Source: Streptomyces rishiriensis | Lineage (GTDB): Bacteria; Actinomycetota; Actinomycetes; Streptomycetales; Streptomycetaceae | Direction of reading: 5' to 3' | Length of the DNA: 64,000 nucleotides | NCBI RefSeq assembly: GCF_030815485.1 | Contig: NZ_JAUSWV010000002.1 | Coordinates: 7,750,001-7,814,000 of the forward strand | Shown: one piece after another, positions 49,704-58,548 of the stretch | How positions within the stretch are numbered: position 1 is the stretch's first letter | Layout of the letters: the number at the start of each line of letters is the position of its first letter | Position numbers and translations under genes: made by a program | The notes under the pieces: model-generated | The model's input: only the letters and a program-made list of their open reading frames with translations | Database searches by the model: none | Told to the model about the DNA's origin: nothing

Positions 49704-50561
49704 ATGATGTGGCTCGCCGTCGTCTTCGCCGTCCTCGGCGCCGTCAGCAACGCGGTGGGCACGGCGTTCCAGCGCAAGGCCGCCTCCACGGTCGAACAGG
49801 GCGGCGGCATACGGCTGCTGGCCGCCCTCGTGCGGCGGCCCGCCTGGTCGATCGGTATCGCGGGAGTGGTGGGGGCCGCCGTGTTCCAGGCGCTGGCCCT
49901 CGTCAACGGCCCCATGGCGCTGGTCCAGCCCCTGTTCATCCTCGAACTCCCCTTCGCCCTGCTGCTTGCGGTGCCCCTCATGCACCGCAGGCTGTCGGCG
50001 GAAGGCTGGTGGGCGGTCGGGGCAGTGGTGGCCGGACTCGCCGTGCTCCTGGCGTCGGCAGCCCCCTCCGGCAGCCGGGAGCAGGCCTCCATGGCGCGCT
50101 GGATCCCGGTCCTGGTGCTCACCCTCGGCGCGATGGCCGTGGCGTTCCTCCTCGCGCGCGCCGCCTCCTCGCCGTTGTTCCGGGCCGCGGCGCTGGCCTC
50201 GGCCGCGGCGGTCGGCAACGCCCTGACCGCCGCCCTGCTGAAGTCGGCCACGGGACGCCTCGCCGACTCGGGCCTGCCGGCCTTCCTCACCGCCTGGCAG
50301 ACCTACGGATTCGCGCTCACCGGGGTCCTGTCCCTCCTGCTGCTGGAGAACGCCCTGCAAGCCGGCCCGCTGGTCGCTTCACAGCCCGCGCTGACCATCG
50401 GTGACGCCGCGGTGAGCCTTCTGCTGGGCGTGGCGCTGTTCGACGAGAGCATCCGTACGGGCTGGTGGCTGCTGCCCGAGGCGATCGGCGCGCTCCTCAT
50501 CCTCTGGGCCGTCGTACGGCTCACCCGGGTCGTGCCCCACCTCGTCGACGTCGTGCGCTGA
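49704..50561 (+). CDS. DMT superfamily (EamA/NIPA-like) transporter
   Basis: A 285-residue membrane protein with about nine or ten helices. The layout (WLAVVFAVLGAVSNAVGTAFQRKAA start, LVNGPMALVQPLFILELPFALLLAVPLM, and a second half with LTIGDAAVSLLLGVALFDE) is typical of the duplicated EamA-like group with a conserved N-terminal QRKA. Substrate is unknown; relatives export metabolites or move magnesium. It lies 34 bases after the phosphatase gene. Confidence 0.82.
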   Translation: MMWLAVVFAVLGAVSNAVGTAFQRKAASTVEQGGGIRLLAALVRRPAWSIGIAGVVGAAVFQALALVNGPMALVQPLFILELPFALLLAVPLMHRRLSAEGWWAVGAVVAGLAVLLASAAPSGSREQASMARWIPVLVLTLGAMAVAFLLARAASSPLFRAAALASAAAVGNALTAALLKSATGRLADSGLPAFLTAWQTYGFALTGVLSLLLLENALQAGPLVASQPALTIGDAAVSLLLGVALFDESIRTGWWLLPEAIGALLILWAVVRLTRVVPHLVDVVR

Positions 50562-50681
50562 GACCCGCTCGATCGGGTTCGACGATGGCGCATCCGGACG
50601 GCACGGACGGTGCCGCCGCCCGTGCCGTGCTGTGCTGATCCGGACAGGCCGGCGATCCCTGGCGCGAAGGAAGTGGCGACG

Positions 50682-51155
50682 ATGGACGAGCTCGACGGTC
50701 CGGACCACCGGCACCGGCGCCCCCCGGGCGTCGACGACGAGACGGTGGAAGCGCTCGGCTCGCTGTCCAAAGCGCTGGAGACGATCGAACGGGCCCGAGG
50801 GCACCTGTACGCGTTCCACCAGCTCACCGGCACCGCGGACCTGGAACTTGACCGCACGGTCGGACTGCTGCGCGGGGCGGGCCACGAGTCCTGGGCCGAA
50901 CGCGTCGAGACGGAGATTTTGGGACGCAACGTCATCCCGGGTCACTGGACGTTCCAGATCGTCGAGGCCTACGACGGGACGTACTACCGGGCGTTCAGGC
51001 AACTGGAGCGCGAGGCGGTGCGGCAGCTCGCCGACGGGCGCGACCACCTCTACGAGGCGGAGATGAAGGAAGCCCGCCGCACCCGCGACCACCCCGATCA
51101 CACGGCCCGCCCCGACACCCCCGGCGCCCGCACACCGACCGCACCTTTCGACTGA
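50682..51155 (+). CDS. Conserved hypothetical protein with helical core
   Basis: A 157-residue soluble protein. The ordered part is at about 17-135: VDDETVEALGSLSKALETIERARGHLYAFHQLTGTADLELDRTVGLL followed by RVETEILGRNVIPGHWTFQIVEAYDGTYYRAFRQLEREAVRQL. It looks helical and recurs in streptomycetes; I do not know its function. The tail is disordered and rich in Pro, Asp and Thr. ATG 50682 with GAAGGAAG 13 bases before. The 120-base spacer from the EamA transporter gene holds no obvious terminator. Confidence 0.7.
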   Translation: MDELDGPDHRHRRPPGVDDETVEALGSLSKALETIERARGHLYAFHQLTGTADLELDRTVGLLRGAGHESWAERVETEILGRNVIPGHWTFQIVEAYDGTYYRAFRQLEREAVRQLADGRDHLYEAEMKEARRTRDHPDHTARPDTPGARTPTAPFD

Positions 51156-51218
51156 CGGCCCTTTCGGCCGACCGCCCTTCCGGCTGACGACCGGGGCCGC
51201 CGCCGGTCCCGGGCCGGG

Positions 51219-52448
51219 TCACAGACGCAGGACGACCAGGGCCGCGTCGTCGGTGGTGCCGGTGACGGGGAGGAGGTCGGCGAGAAGGGCGTCGGCCAGG
51301 GGTTCGGGGGACGAGTGTCTGTGGTGGGAGAGGGAGGCGGCGAGCCGGGCCAGGCCGGTGTCGATGTCCTCGTCGCGGCGCTCGATCAGGCCGTCGGTGT
51401 ACAGGACGAGGGTGGCGCCCTCGGTGAATCCGGTGTGGGCCTGGGGGCGGGGGAGGTGTTCCGGGCGGGCCGCGAGCGGGGGGTCGGTGGCCTGGTCGAG
51501 GAAGGTGACGGTCCCGTCGGGGTGCACGAGGGCGGGCGGCAGGTGACCGGCGCAGCTGTAGGTGATGGTGTGGCTGTCCCAGTCGATGAAGGTCGTCACG
51601 ACGCTGGTCGCCTCGGCGCCGTCGACGAAGCGGGCGTACAGGCCGAGGGCCTCCAGGGCCTGGGCCGGGCCGTCGGCCACGCGGCAGGCGGCGCTCAGGG
51701 CACTGCGCAGCTGCCCCATGGTGCACGCCGCCGCGAGGCCGTGCCCGACGACGTCGCCGACCGCGACCGCGAGGTTGTCGCCGGGCAGGTCGACCAGGTC
51801 GTACCAGTCGCCGCACACGTTCAGCGCGCCGACCGCGGGCCGGTAGCGCACGGCAGCGGCGTGCGGCCCGGTCGGCCCGGGCGCGGGCAGCATCGCGGCC
51901 TGAAGGGCCAGCGCGACCTCCCGCTCATGAGCGTGGGCCTGGCGGAGCCTTTCGTTGACCTCTTGCAGTTCGCGGGCCCTGGTGTACAGCTCGGCCTCCA
52001 GCACCCGGGCCCGGGCCCCGCCGTTCGGGCCGCCGCGGGCGTGGATGAGTTCGGTGACCTCCTCCACCCGGTGCACGACCAGTGCCACCTGCCCGTCGGG
52101 ACCGTGGACGGGCGCGTTCACGGGGCTCCAGTAGTGCTCGAGCCAGACGCCGGGCCGCTGGGAGTCCTCGATGTCGTAGCGCAGCAGTGCCATCGTGTCG
52201 CGCTCGCCGGTGGCGACCACCCGCAGCATCGACTCCCGGGTCTCCCGCATGCCGGCCGCGGCCGGGTCGTTCGGGTTCTCGGGGAAGACGTCGAAGATGT
52301 ACCGGCCGAGCAGCTGCTCACGGCTGCGTCCGGCCAGCCGCAGGAAGTCGTCGTTGGCGTCGGCGTAGATCAGGTCGGGCGTGAGGAGGGCCACCATGCC
52401 GGGCAGGGCTCGGAAGACCGCCACATAGTCGATCAGGGGTTTCCGCAT
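51219..52448 (-). CDS. PAS-domain SpoIIE-type PP2C phosphatase
   Basis: A 409-residue soluble protein. A PAS domain covers about 5-125 (DYVAVFRALPGMVALLTPDLIYADANDDFLRLAGRSREQLLGRYIFDVFPEN, then HYWSPVNAPVHGPDGQV). A coiled coil (REVALALQAAMLP) links it to a PP2C_SIG domain at about 175-405: ALNVCGDWYDLVDLPGD, GDVVGHGLAAACTMG, LVLYTDGLIERRDED and TTDDAALVVL. CGDWYD keeps both metal aspartates although the first Gly is Cys. It is a sensor-coupled phosphatase of the RsbU/RsbP type. Its direction is opposite to the preceding genes. Confidence 0.9.
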   Translation of the reverse strand: MRKPLIDYVAVFRALPGMVALLTPDLIYADANDDFLRLAGRSREQLLGRYIFDVFPENPNDPAAAGMRETRESMLRVVATGERDTMALLRYDIEDSQRPGVWLEHYWSPVNAPVHGPDGQVALVVHRVEEVTELIHARGGPNGGARARVLEAELYTRARELQEVNERLRQAHAHEREVALALQAAMLPAPGPTGPHAAAVRYRPAVGALNVCGDWYDLVDLPGDNLAVAVGDVVGHGLAAACTMGQLRSALSAACRVADGPAQALEALGLYARFVDGAEATSVVTTFIDWDSHTITYSCAGHLPPALVHPDGTVTFLDQATDPPLAARPEHLPRPQAHTGFTEGATLVLYTDGLIERRDEDIDTGLARLAASLSHHRHSSPEPLADALLADLLPVTGTTDDAALVVLRL

Positions 52449-52807
52449 GTCCAGCCGCCTGTCTCGGTGCCGAGCGTCACTGTGCCGTTCCACGATAGAA
52501 GGGAGATCGCGACGGGGCCCGGAATCGGTCCTCGCGGGCCCGACGCGTTCCCCGGACGCGCACGACGCAATCGGCTGCGGCGGGGGGCGGGGCCATGCGG
52601 TCCGACGCCGGGGCGCTTCGCTTCCCGGCTCACCCGGTCGGCGCCCCGTTCCGCCGGTGCCGGCGCTGCCACCGCCGAGCGCAACCGCCTCCGGGCTGCC
52701 GCGGACGATGTCCGGCCGACGGACGGCCCCGAGGCGTGCCACGCGCTGCGGAGGCGGCTCGTGCCGTCGCCACGGCTGACTCGCCAGAGTGCACGGGCAG
52801 CCCCGCG
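52449..52807. other. 359-base spacer without a gene
   Basis: It lies between the PAS phosphatase and the PucR-type regulator, both on the minus strand. Open frames exist on both strands, with Arg/Pro-rich products only. The segment next to the phosphatase (52449-52500) is AT-richer and probably holds its promoter. Confidence 0.45.
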
Positions 52808-54007
52808 TCAGTCCGGTGCGGCCGACGGCTGTTCGCCCGGCCCCGCGCCGCCGTCGCGGACGGCCAGGAGCGCCGCGCCGATGTCGGCCACCGCACGCGG
52901 ATCGGAGAGGGAACGGCCCGTCAACTCCTCGACACGGCGCAGCCGGTAACGGACCGTGTTCGGGTGGACGAAGAGGCCCCGGGCCGCGTCGGTGGCCGAG
53001 CCGGCGGCGGCGAACCAGTGTTCCAGGGTCTGCAACAGGCGCGCCCGTTCCGCGACCGGGAGGTCGACCAGGGGCTGGAGGACCACTCCCACCAGGTGCG
53101 CCGCCTCCGCGGGAGCGGCGGCCACCACCATGGCGAGCGGATTGTCGTCGAACCGCGCCACCCCGGGATCGGTGCCCCGCAGCCCGGCCAGGGCGAGGCG
53201 GGCGAAGCGCAGGGCCTGGGGAGTGTCCCGCAGGGATGGGAAGCACGGGCTGACGCCCACACGGGCCCGGGCGTGACGCAGGACGCGCAGACAGGCGCTC
53301 TCGGCCGCCGGCGTGGGCAGGGCGATCACACCGATCTGATGGTCGGGCAACAGCCGCCAGGCCGAGGGCAGTCGGGCCTGGCGCAACGCGGCTTCGATGC
53401 CCGCCAGCGGCTCCTGCCCGGGAGCGCCGGCCGCCGCCGCGGCCACCGCGTAGGGGCCGTGCTCGGGCAGGCCCAGCTCACGGGCGGCCTCCCACAGCGT
53501 GGTCCGGTCCGCGATGACCCCGGTGAACAGCGCCTCCACCAGCGCCGAGCGCCTGGCGTGGCCCCGCGAGGTCAACTCGGCGGAGGTCTCCCGGTAGGCC
53601 GCCGCGACCGCCTCCGCGTAGAGGCCGAACAACGCCCAGATCTCGGCGGACTGGGACACCAACTGGTCGTCGGAGACCTCGGGATGCGTCCGCGACTCCA
53701 GAAGGATCTCCGTCCACAGCAGTTCGAAGCCGACCCGGTACGCGTGCAGGGTGTCCGCCAGCGGCACGCCCTGCTCGGCGCGCACCCGGCCGGTCTCGCG
53801 CGCCGGGCGCGGGTCCGGGGCGTCCGCGTGACCGAGGTGGCTCAGGACCAGGTCCGCGTTGGCCGTGCACGAACGGCGCAGCGAGTCGAAGGGGATCAGC
53901 GACTCCTCGTCGTAGGCGTCGACGTCCGAGCGGATACGCTGCGCGATCCGCTCACCCAGTTCCGGAAGCCTGGCATGTAGCGCCGCCGCCACGCCCGAGA
54001 TATCCAT
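52808..54007 (-). CDS. PucR/CdaR-type transcriptional regulator
   Basis: A 399-residue regulator. The N-terminal 170 residues contain an RsbT co-antagonist-like helical domain (ERIAQRIRSDVDAYDEESLIP, GVPLADTLHAYRVGFELLW). A GGDEF-like remnant follows, and the C-terminal 60 residues hold the PucR helix-turn-helix (LLQTLEHWFAAAGSATDAARGLFVHPNTVRYRLRRVEELTGRSLSD). It is divergent from an acyl-CoA synthetase gene 150 bases away and probably controls it. The two starts flank an operator-like dyad. Confidence 0.9.
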   Translation of the reverse strand: MDISGVAAALHARLPELGERIAQRIRSDVDAYDEESLIPFDSLRRSCTANADLVLSHLGHADAPDPRPARETGRVRAEQGVPLADTLHAYRVGFELLWTEILLESRTHPEVSDDQLVSQSAEIWALFGLYAEAVAAAYRETSAELTSRGHARRSALVEALFTGVIADRTTLWEAARELGLPEHGPYAVAAAAAGAPGQEPLAGIEAALRQARLPSAWRLLPDHQIGVIALPTPAAESACLRVLRHARARVGVSPCFPSLRDTPQALRFARLALAGLRGTDPGVARFDDNPLAMVVAAAPAEAAHLVGVVLQPLVDLPVAERARLLQTLEHWFAAAGSATDAARGLFVHPNTVRYRLRRVEELTGRSLSDPRAVADIGAALLAVRDGGAGPGEQPSAAPD

Positions 54008-54031
54008 CTGCGCAGCTTAACGCCCTCGTTT

Positions 54032-54047
54032 TGTTCCCGGGGACAAT
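54032..54047. promoter_or_regulatory. Dyad TTGTTCCC-GGGGACAA between divergent genes
   Basis: Eight-base arms with one mismatch and no spacer, 24 bases in front of the PucR-type regulator and about 110 bases before the acyl-CoA synthetase gene. It is a candidate operator for that regulator. Confidence 0.5.
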
Positions 54048-54157
54048 CCACGAGGGGCTGTGCTGTCCTGCCGTCCATGGTCCGTCGCCGTGCGTGGCAG
54101 CACGATGTCGCGGAGATGAACAGCGGATTTCGACGGTGACGTTCGTGGAGGCGGCTC

Positions 54158-55657
54158 ATGGCCAATTTGGCGCAGTTCCTGGTGGAGACGGCACAACGGC
54201 AGCCGGAGCGCCCCGCGCTGCGCCTGGGTGAGCAGGTCACCAGCTACGCGGAGCTGGACGAACGCAGTGCCCGCGCCGCCGCGCTGCTGCGCGCCGAGGG
54301 CGTACGGCCGGGGGACCGTGTCGCCCTGATGCTGCCGAACGTTCCCGAGTTCGTCGTCCTGTACTACGGCGTGCTCCGCGCCGGGGGCATCGTCGTACCG
54401 ATGAACCCGCTGCTGAAGACGAGGGAGACCGCGTACCACCTCGACGACTCCGGGGCGGTGCTGCTGTTCGAATGGCACCTGGCGCCGGGAGAGGGCGCCC
54501 AGGGCGCGGCCGTCGCCGGAGTGCGGCACCTGGCCGTCGAACCCGCCGCCTTCGGCGCTCTGCTGGCCGGGCACGAGCCGCTGCCCGGCACGGCCGAGGC
54601 CGGCGTCGACGACCCGGCCGTGCTCCTGTACACCTCCGGCACCACGGGCCGCCCCAAGGGCGCCACGCTCACGCACGGCGGGCTGCGGCACAACACCGAG
54701 GTCAACACGGTCCATGTGCAGCGCATGACGCCGCAGGACGTGGTGGTGGGCTGTCTGCCGCTGTTCCACATCTTCGGCCAGATCTGCACGATGAGCGTGG
54801 CCGTCCGCGCCGGCGCCTCCCTGACCCTGATCCCCCGCTTCGAACCGCAGAGCGTGCTGGACGCCATCGCCCGCGACCGGGCCACGGTCTTCGAGGGCGT
54901 CCCCACGATGTACGCGGCACTGCTCCAGCACCCGTCGCAGGCGGACGTGTCGACGCTGCGGATGTGCATCTCCGGCGGGGCCTCGCTCCCGGTGGAGGTC
55001 CTGCACGGCTTCGAGCGGCGCTTCGGCTGCGCCGTGCTGGAGGGCTTCGGCATGTCCGAGACCAGCCCGGTGGTCACCTTCAACCACCCCGACCGGCCGC
55101 GCAAGGCCGGCTCCGTCGGCACCCCGATCCGCGACGTGCGGGTGCGGCTGCTCGACGACAAGGGCCAGGACGTCGCCCCGGGCGAGGTGGGCGAACTGGT
55201 CGTGCGCGGCCCGAACGTGATGAAGGGCTACTGGAACCGACCCGAGGAGACGGCGGCCGCCGTTCCGGACGGCTGGCTGCGCTCCGGCGACCTCGCTCGG
55301 CAGGACGAGGACGGCTACCTGTACATCGTGGACCGCAAGAAGGACATGATCATCCGCGGCGGCTACAACGTCTACCCGCGCGAGATGGAAGAGGTCCTGC
55401 ACGAGCACCCGGCCGTCGCCCTGGCCGCCGTGGTGGGCGTGCCGGACGCCCACCTGGGCGAGGAGATCGCGGCCGCCGTCGTCCTGCGCCCGGGCGCCCA
55501 TGCCACCCCCGACGAGCTGAGGGAGTTCGTCAAGAGCCGGGTGGCGGCGTACAAGTACCCGCGCGAGGTGTGGCTCGTGGACACCCTGCCGACCGGCCCC
55601 AGCGGGAAGATCCTCAAGCGGCAGATCACCGCTCCTGCCGGACCGGCGCGAGGCTGA
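54158..55657 (+). CDS. Long-chain fatty acid-CoA ligase-like AMP-forming enzyme
   Basis: A 499-residue member of the ANL superfamily that activates a carboxylic acid as an acyl-adenylate and then forms a thioester with CoA. The P-loop is YTSGTTGRPKGATLTHGG (about residues 158-175), the acyl-pocket motif is EGFGMSETSP, and the hinge is GWLRSGDLARQDEDGYLYIVDRKKDMIIRGGYNVYPREME. The catalytic lysine is in SGKILKRQI near the end. The substrate is probably a medium or long fatty acid; aromatic acids are possible. It is divergent from the PucR-type regulator. Confidence 0.9.
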   Translation: MANLAQFLVETAQRQPERPALRLGEQVTSYAELDERSARAAALLRAEGVRPGDRVALMLPNVPEFVVLYYGVLRAGGIVVPMNPLLKTRETAYHLDDSGAVLLFEWHLAPGEGAQGAAVAGVRHLAVEPAAFGALLAGHEPLPGTAEAGVDDPAVLLYTSGTTGRPKGATLTHGGLRHNTEVNTVHVQRMTPQDVVVGCLPLFHIFGQICTMSVAVRAGASLTLIPRFEPQSVLDAIARDRATVFEGVPTMYAALLQHPSQADVSTLRMCISGGASLPVEVLHGFERRFGCAVLEGFGMSETSPVVTFNHPDRPRKAGSVGTPIRDVRVRLLDDKGQDVAPGEVGELVVRGPNVMKGYWNRPEETAAAVPDGWLRSGDLARQDEDGYLYIVDRKKDMIIRGGYNVYPREMEEVLHEHPAVALAAVVGVPDAHLGEEIAAAVVLRPGAHATPDELREFVKSRVAAYKYPREVWLVDTLPTGPSGKILKRQITAPAGPARG

Positions 55658-55996
55658 GACCGGGACGGGGGCCGGGACCAGGACCGGGGCTGGGTGTGCC
55701 GGGAGACGGGGCGGGGCCGGGGAGCCGGCGGGAGGGTGTCTACCTGCGCTGCCCCCGGCCGATGCGGAAGTCGCCGCCAGGAACTGCGCGCGACTGGCCC
55801 GACTCGGTGGCGCCGACCGGTCCTGCGCTCCGCCCCGCACGACGAGCCCTCCCCGCCCCCGCGCGGGCGGTCGGCCACGTCGCCGGCTCGTGTCACCTGC
55901 CGGACGGCACTCGCGCGCGGGCTTCTCGCCGTCCCGCACATCGGCCGTCCCCGTCCGATGGTGATGAAGGGCGCGGAACGGGGTACCTGGGCCCGC
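55658..55996. other. 339-base gap
   Basis: After the ligase gene is a purine-biased stretch (55655-55740) with several GGGACCGGG-like units. No gene or clear promoter is visible in the rest. The following small membrane gene could begin upstream of the chosen ATG (in-frame ATG at 55958). Confidence 0.4.
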
Positions 55997-56290
55997 ATGG
56001 CACAGAAAACTGATCACGTCGAATCCGTGCGTGCCGTGCGGCAGCTGCGGCGTATCCGCCCTGTCTACGCGGGCGGCGCGGCCCTGTGGGCGGCATCGGC
56101 CGCCTGGACCGGATGGGACGACCCCGGGAGCCGGCAGATGTGGGTGTCGGTGCTCTTCCTGGTGGTCTTCGCCGGTCTGCTGTCCGTGACTTCGCTGTGG
56201 CTGTGGCGTCAGCAGACGGCCGGCGAGGGCAGGTCCGTGCACCATGCCGCTCCACGAAGGACGGCCGCGCGCCGCCACGCCAATGCCTGA
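55997..56290 (+). CDS. Small membrane protein (97 aa)
   Basis: A 97-residue protein with two hydrophobic helices: PVYAGGAALWAASAAW (about 22-37) and WVSVLFLVVFAGLLSVTSLWLW (about 50-71). The N-terminus is basic and charged (QKTDHVESVRAVRQLRRIR), and the C-terminus is basic. The topology with both ends in the cytoplasm is inferred. I do not recognise a named family; similar short membrane proteins occur in streptomycetes. No good ribosome site is visible, so the start is uncertain. Confidence 0.65.
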   Translation: MAQKTDHVESVRAVRQLRRIRPVYAGGAALWAASAAWTGWDDPGSRQMWVSVLFLVVFAGLLSVTSLWLWRQQTAGEGRSVHHAAPRRTAARRHANA

Positions 56291-56389
56291 GGGCCGACGT
56301 CCCGTTCGCCGGCGTCCGCTGGCCGTCCGCGGTGTCAGAGACCGGTAAATCCTTGGCCCGTCACGGCCCCGGCGTCCTACGGTGCAGAC

Positions 56390-56463
56390 CGCCGGGTGGA
56401 GCACATAGGCAGCTCGCTGGGCTCATGACCCAGAGGTCGCGGGTTCACATCCCGCCTCGGCCA
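56390..56463 (+). tRNA. tRNA-Met(CAT), initiator-like variant
   Basis: A complete cloverleaf of 74 bases without an encoded CCA (CGA follows). Acceptor arms are CGCCGGG and CTCGGCC; position 1 opposite 72 is C with C and does not pair, the hallmark of bacterial initiator tRNA. The D stem is GAGC/GCTC and the anticodon stem is CTGGG/CCCAG, giving the three consecutive G-C pairs required for initiation. The loop is CTCATGA with anticodon CAT. The T stem is GCGGG/CCCGC. Deviations from the usual tRNA are G at 37 (normally A) and a TTCACAT T-loop (normally TTCAAAT). Confidence 0.85.
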
Positions 56464-56470
56464 CGAAGAC

Positions 56471-56498
56471 CGGGCCCGCCGCACACGCGGCGGGCCCG
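56471..56498 (+). terminator. Terminator of the tRNA gene
   Basis: A perfect 12-base inverted repeat (CGGGCCCGCCGC and its complement, 56471-56482 and 56487-56498) with a four-base ACAC loop, starting eight bases after the tRNA. Confidence 0.9.
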
Positions 56499-57090
56499 CG
56501 TCATGCGCGGTGGCGACGGCGACGAGCCCCGGCGGCCAACCGTCCGGCTGCCGGCAGCCGGTACCTTCGGCGGTCGCTGGGGGAGGGCAGCGGCACGCCG
56601 GCATCCTCGCGGCGCACGCCCAGGAGCTGATGGGTCGACAGAACGTCGCCACACAGGTCGCGTTCACGCCGGACGGCCGGAACCCGCGGACGGCGAGCTG
56701 CTGAACAACGGCACGCTTCCCCGGGCGGCGATGCGATCGCTCAGAGGCCTCAGCCTCTCGGAGGTCATCCGGTCTCCCCGGACACGTCAGGCGCCGCCCG
56801 CGTCAGCACGTACGCCAGGTCGCCCGAGACCGCGACACCCGCGGGGAACCGACGTCGCGAGGTGCCGCGGCAGAACGCCCGCTCCGCTGACCGCGTGCCC
56901 ATGGCGCCTCGTCGGTCGCATGCCCGGCGCGCCCGGGTGCTCCGCTCCGTATACGGCGCCCGCTTCGCGGGGAATGCCGATTGCCGCGCGGGGTGTTCGA
57001 TGGTCCTATGGGGTCGCGGTGCCGCCGGGAAACGACGCGCGGTACGGCGAGGCCTTCGCGCGCGTGCGACTCGACCGATGGGGAGTGCTC
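56499..57090. other. 592-base stretch downstream of the tRNA without a gene
   Basis: Frames on both strands are open but have biased Arg/Pro/Cys composition and no start signals. No integrase, direct repeat of the tRNA 3' end or other mobile-element trace was found here, although the 3' ends of tRNA genes are common integration sites. Confidence 0.45.
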
Positions 57091-57549
57091 ATGGCAGGAC
57101 AGTTCGAAGCGACGGTGGAGGTCGATCGGGCTGTCGATGAGGTGTTCGCCTACCTAGCCGACGGACGCAACGATCCGCAGTTCAGCCCCCGTGTCCTCAA
57201 GATCGAACGGGTTCCCGATGCCCCGACCTCGGTGGGCACCGTCTTCCGGAGCACGGTCAAGGACGCCGGGATGAAGTCCGCCAGGGAGTTCCGCATCACC
57301 GCTCTCGAAGCCCCGGCCACCATGCGCTGGGCCGAGGTCTCGAAGAACACCGTGACGGCACGTGAAGGCGGTTACGACCTGGAGCCGTTGCCCGGCGGCG
57401 GAACCCGGGTCCGTATCTTCAACGTCCTCGAAGGCCACGGGCTGGGCAAGCTCCTCGTCGGCCTGGCGCTCGCCGCCGCCCGAAAGGACGCCGCGGGCTT
57501 CGGCGCCCGCATCAAGGCGGCGGCCGAGGCGGCGATCCCGCCGCGTTGA
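57091..57549 (+). CDS. SRPBCC family protein
   Basis: A 152-residue helix-grip protein: FEATVEVDRAVDEVFAYLADGRNDPQFSPRVLKIERV at the start, a central VGTVFRSTVKD strand pair, MRWAEVSKNTVTAREGGYDLEPLPGGGTRVRIFNVLEG, and a long C-terminal helix (KDAAGFGARIKAAAEAAI). These proteins bind hydrophobic ligands; none can be named. ATG follows GGGGAG. It is monocistronic. The upstream open frame continues far to the left but has no coding bias there. Confidence 0.87.
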   Translation: MAGQFEATVEVDRAVDEVFAYLADGRNDPQFSPRVLKIERVPDAPTSVGTVFRSTVKDAGMKSAREFRITALEAPATMRWAEVSKNTVTAREGGYDLEPLPGGGTRVRIFNVLEGHGLGKLLVGLALAAARKDAAGFGARIKAAAEAAIPPR

Positions 57550-57661
57550 CGCCCCGAACGCGCCCAGGCGCCCAGGCCGAACGCGCCCGGGGCGCTTTGC
57601 CGCGCACCGAACGGGCTGACGGCGGGCCGCCCGCGTGGACGGCCAGGCGGTTCGAGGCTGG

Positions 57662-57835
57662 TCAGCGGACGATACGGTGCTTCCTTCCGCCACGGCGGAA
57701 CCGGACCACGGCGTAGCAGAGATCGGCGAGAAGCACGACGGCGCCGATGATCAACAGGTAGAACAGCCCGTGGACCGCGAATCCGATGATGCCCAGGACG
57801 AGGGCCACGAGGATCAGGAACAGAAACAGGCTCAT
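57662..57835 (-). CDS. Small hydrophobic membrane protein (57 aa)
   Basis: A 57-codon gene with GGGAGAG six bases before its ATG. The product has two strongly hydrophobic helices (LFLFLILVALVLGIIGF and LFYLLIIGAVVLLADLCYAVV) and a basic tail (RFRRGGRKHRIVR). Short 'hydrophobic protein' genes of this type are common in streptomycetes, often in stress-related surroundings. It lies 26 bases after the PRC-barrel gene on the same strand. Confidence 0.8.
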   Translation of the reverse strand: MSLFLFLILVALVLGIIGFAVHGLFYLLIIGAVVLLADLCYAVVRFRRGGRKHRIVR

Positions 57836-57861
57836 CGGCTCTCCCGGCGGCTCGACGTGCG

Positions 57862-58218
57862 TCAGCGACGGGCGAGGCGGCGCTCGCCCCCGATGCCCGG
57901 CACGTAGTCCAGTTCGTAGTGTGCGAAGACCTTCGGTTCCTCCGGGGCGTGCAGTTCACCGTCGGGGTCGATCGACGGGGCCTTCTTCACGGCGTTCTTG
58001 TCGTGGGCGACCTTCAGATAACCCGGACCGACCGTCGCCCCCAGGAGCGGCACGAACACCAGACGGCGGCGGGTGGGAAGACCGACGGTGACCGTGGCGA
58101 AGCACGGCATGTCGGTCCCGGTGTCCACGTAGACCGACTCCAGGACGCCGATCTTGTGCCCTTGCGGGTCCACCACGTCGTGTCCTCGCCACTCACGGAT
58201 GTCGCTTGCCTCGAACAT
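57862..58218 (-). CDS. PRC-barrel domain protein
   Basis: A 118-residue protein with a PRC-barrel domain: IREWRGHDVVDPQGHKIGVLESVYVDTGTDMPCFATVTVG near the start and RRRLVFVPLLGATVGPGYLKVAHD in the middle, followed by a short end (VFAHYELDYVPGIGG). Such small proteins are often induced by stress and associate with membranes or other proteins; no enzymatic role is implied. It is the first of two minus-strand genes. Confidence 0.87.
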   Translation of the reverse strand: MFEASDIREWRGHDVVDPQGHKIGVLESVYVDTGTDMPCFATVTVGLPTRRRLVFVPLLGATVGPGYLKVAHDKNAVKKAPSIDPDGELHAPEEPKVFAHYELDYVPGIGGERRLARR

Positions 58219-58548
58219 GAGCTACCTCCGCACGTGCGGGTACCCGCGTTCGTGTCTCCGATGTCACCTGCGGACACCACGGCCGCCCACGGGCCCGAGC
58301 CTGCCCCGGCGGCAAGGTGGTCGCCAAGACCGTCAACCGGCCCTGCCCCGCGGTCGGTGTACGGGCTGCACTTCCGCCTCATGAAGAGACCAGGGCAAGG
58401 TGGTGCGGCCTGCCCCGGCGCGCTGACCGTGCCCGGCCGACGTGCGGATGCGTGAACGAGCCGACGGCGCGAGTCTGGGAGTGATGACGGACCCACTCGT
58501 ACGGGCCGCGGACGGGCGCGGCGGCATGCGGTTCGAGGTGAGAGCGCC
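58219..58548. other. 330-base divergent spacer
   Basis: It separates the PRC-barrel gene (minus) from the DUF2945 gene (plus). Promoters in both directions are expected. No stem-loop or unmistakable -10/-35 was found. Confidence 0.45.

Noticed and set aside
56499..57090. Possible integrated element downstream of the tRNA
   Set aside because: No integrase, no repeat of the tRNA 3' end and no phage gene seen within this window.
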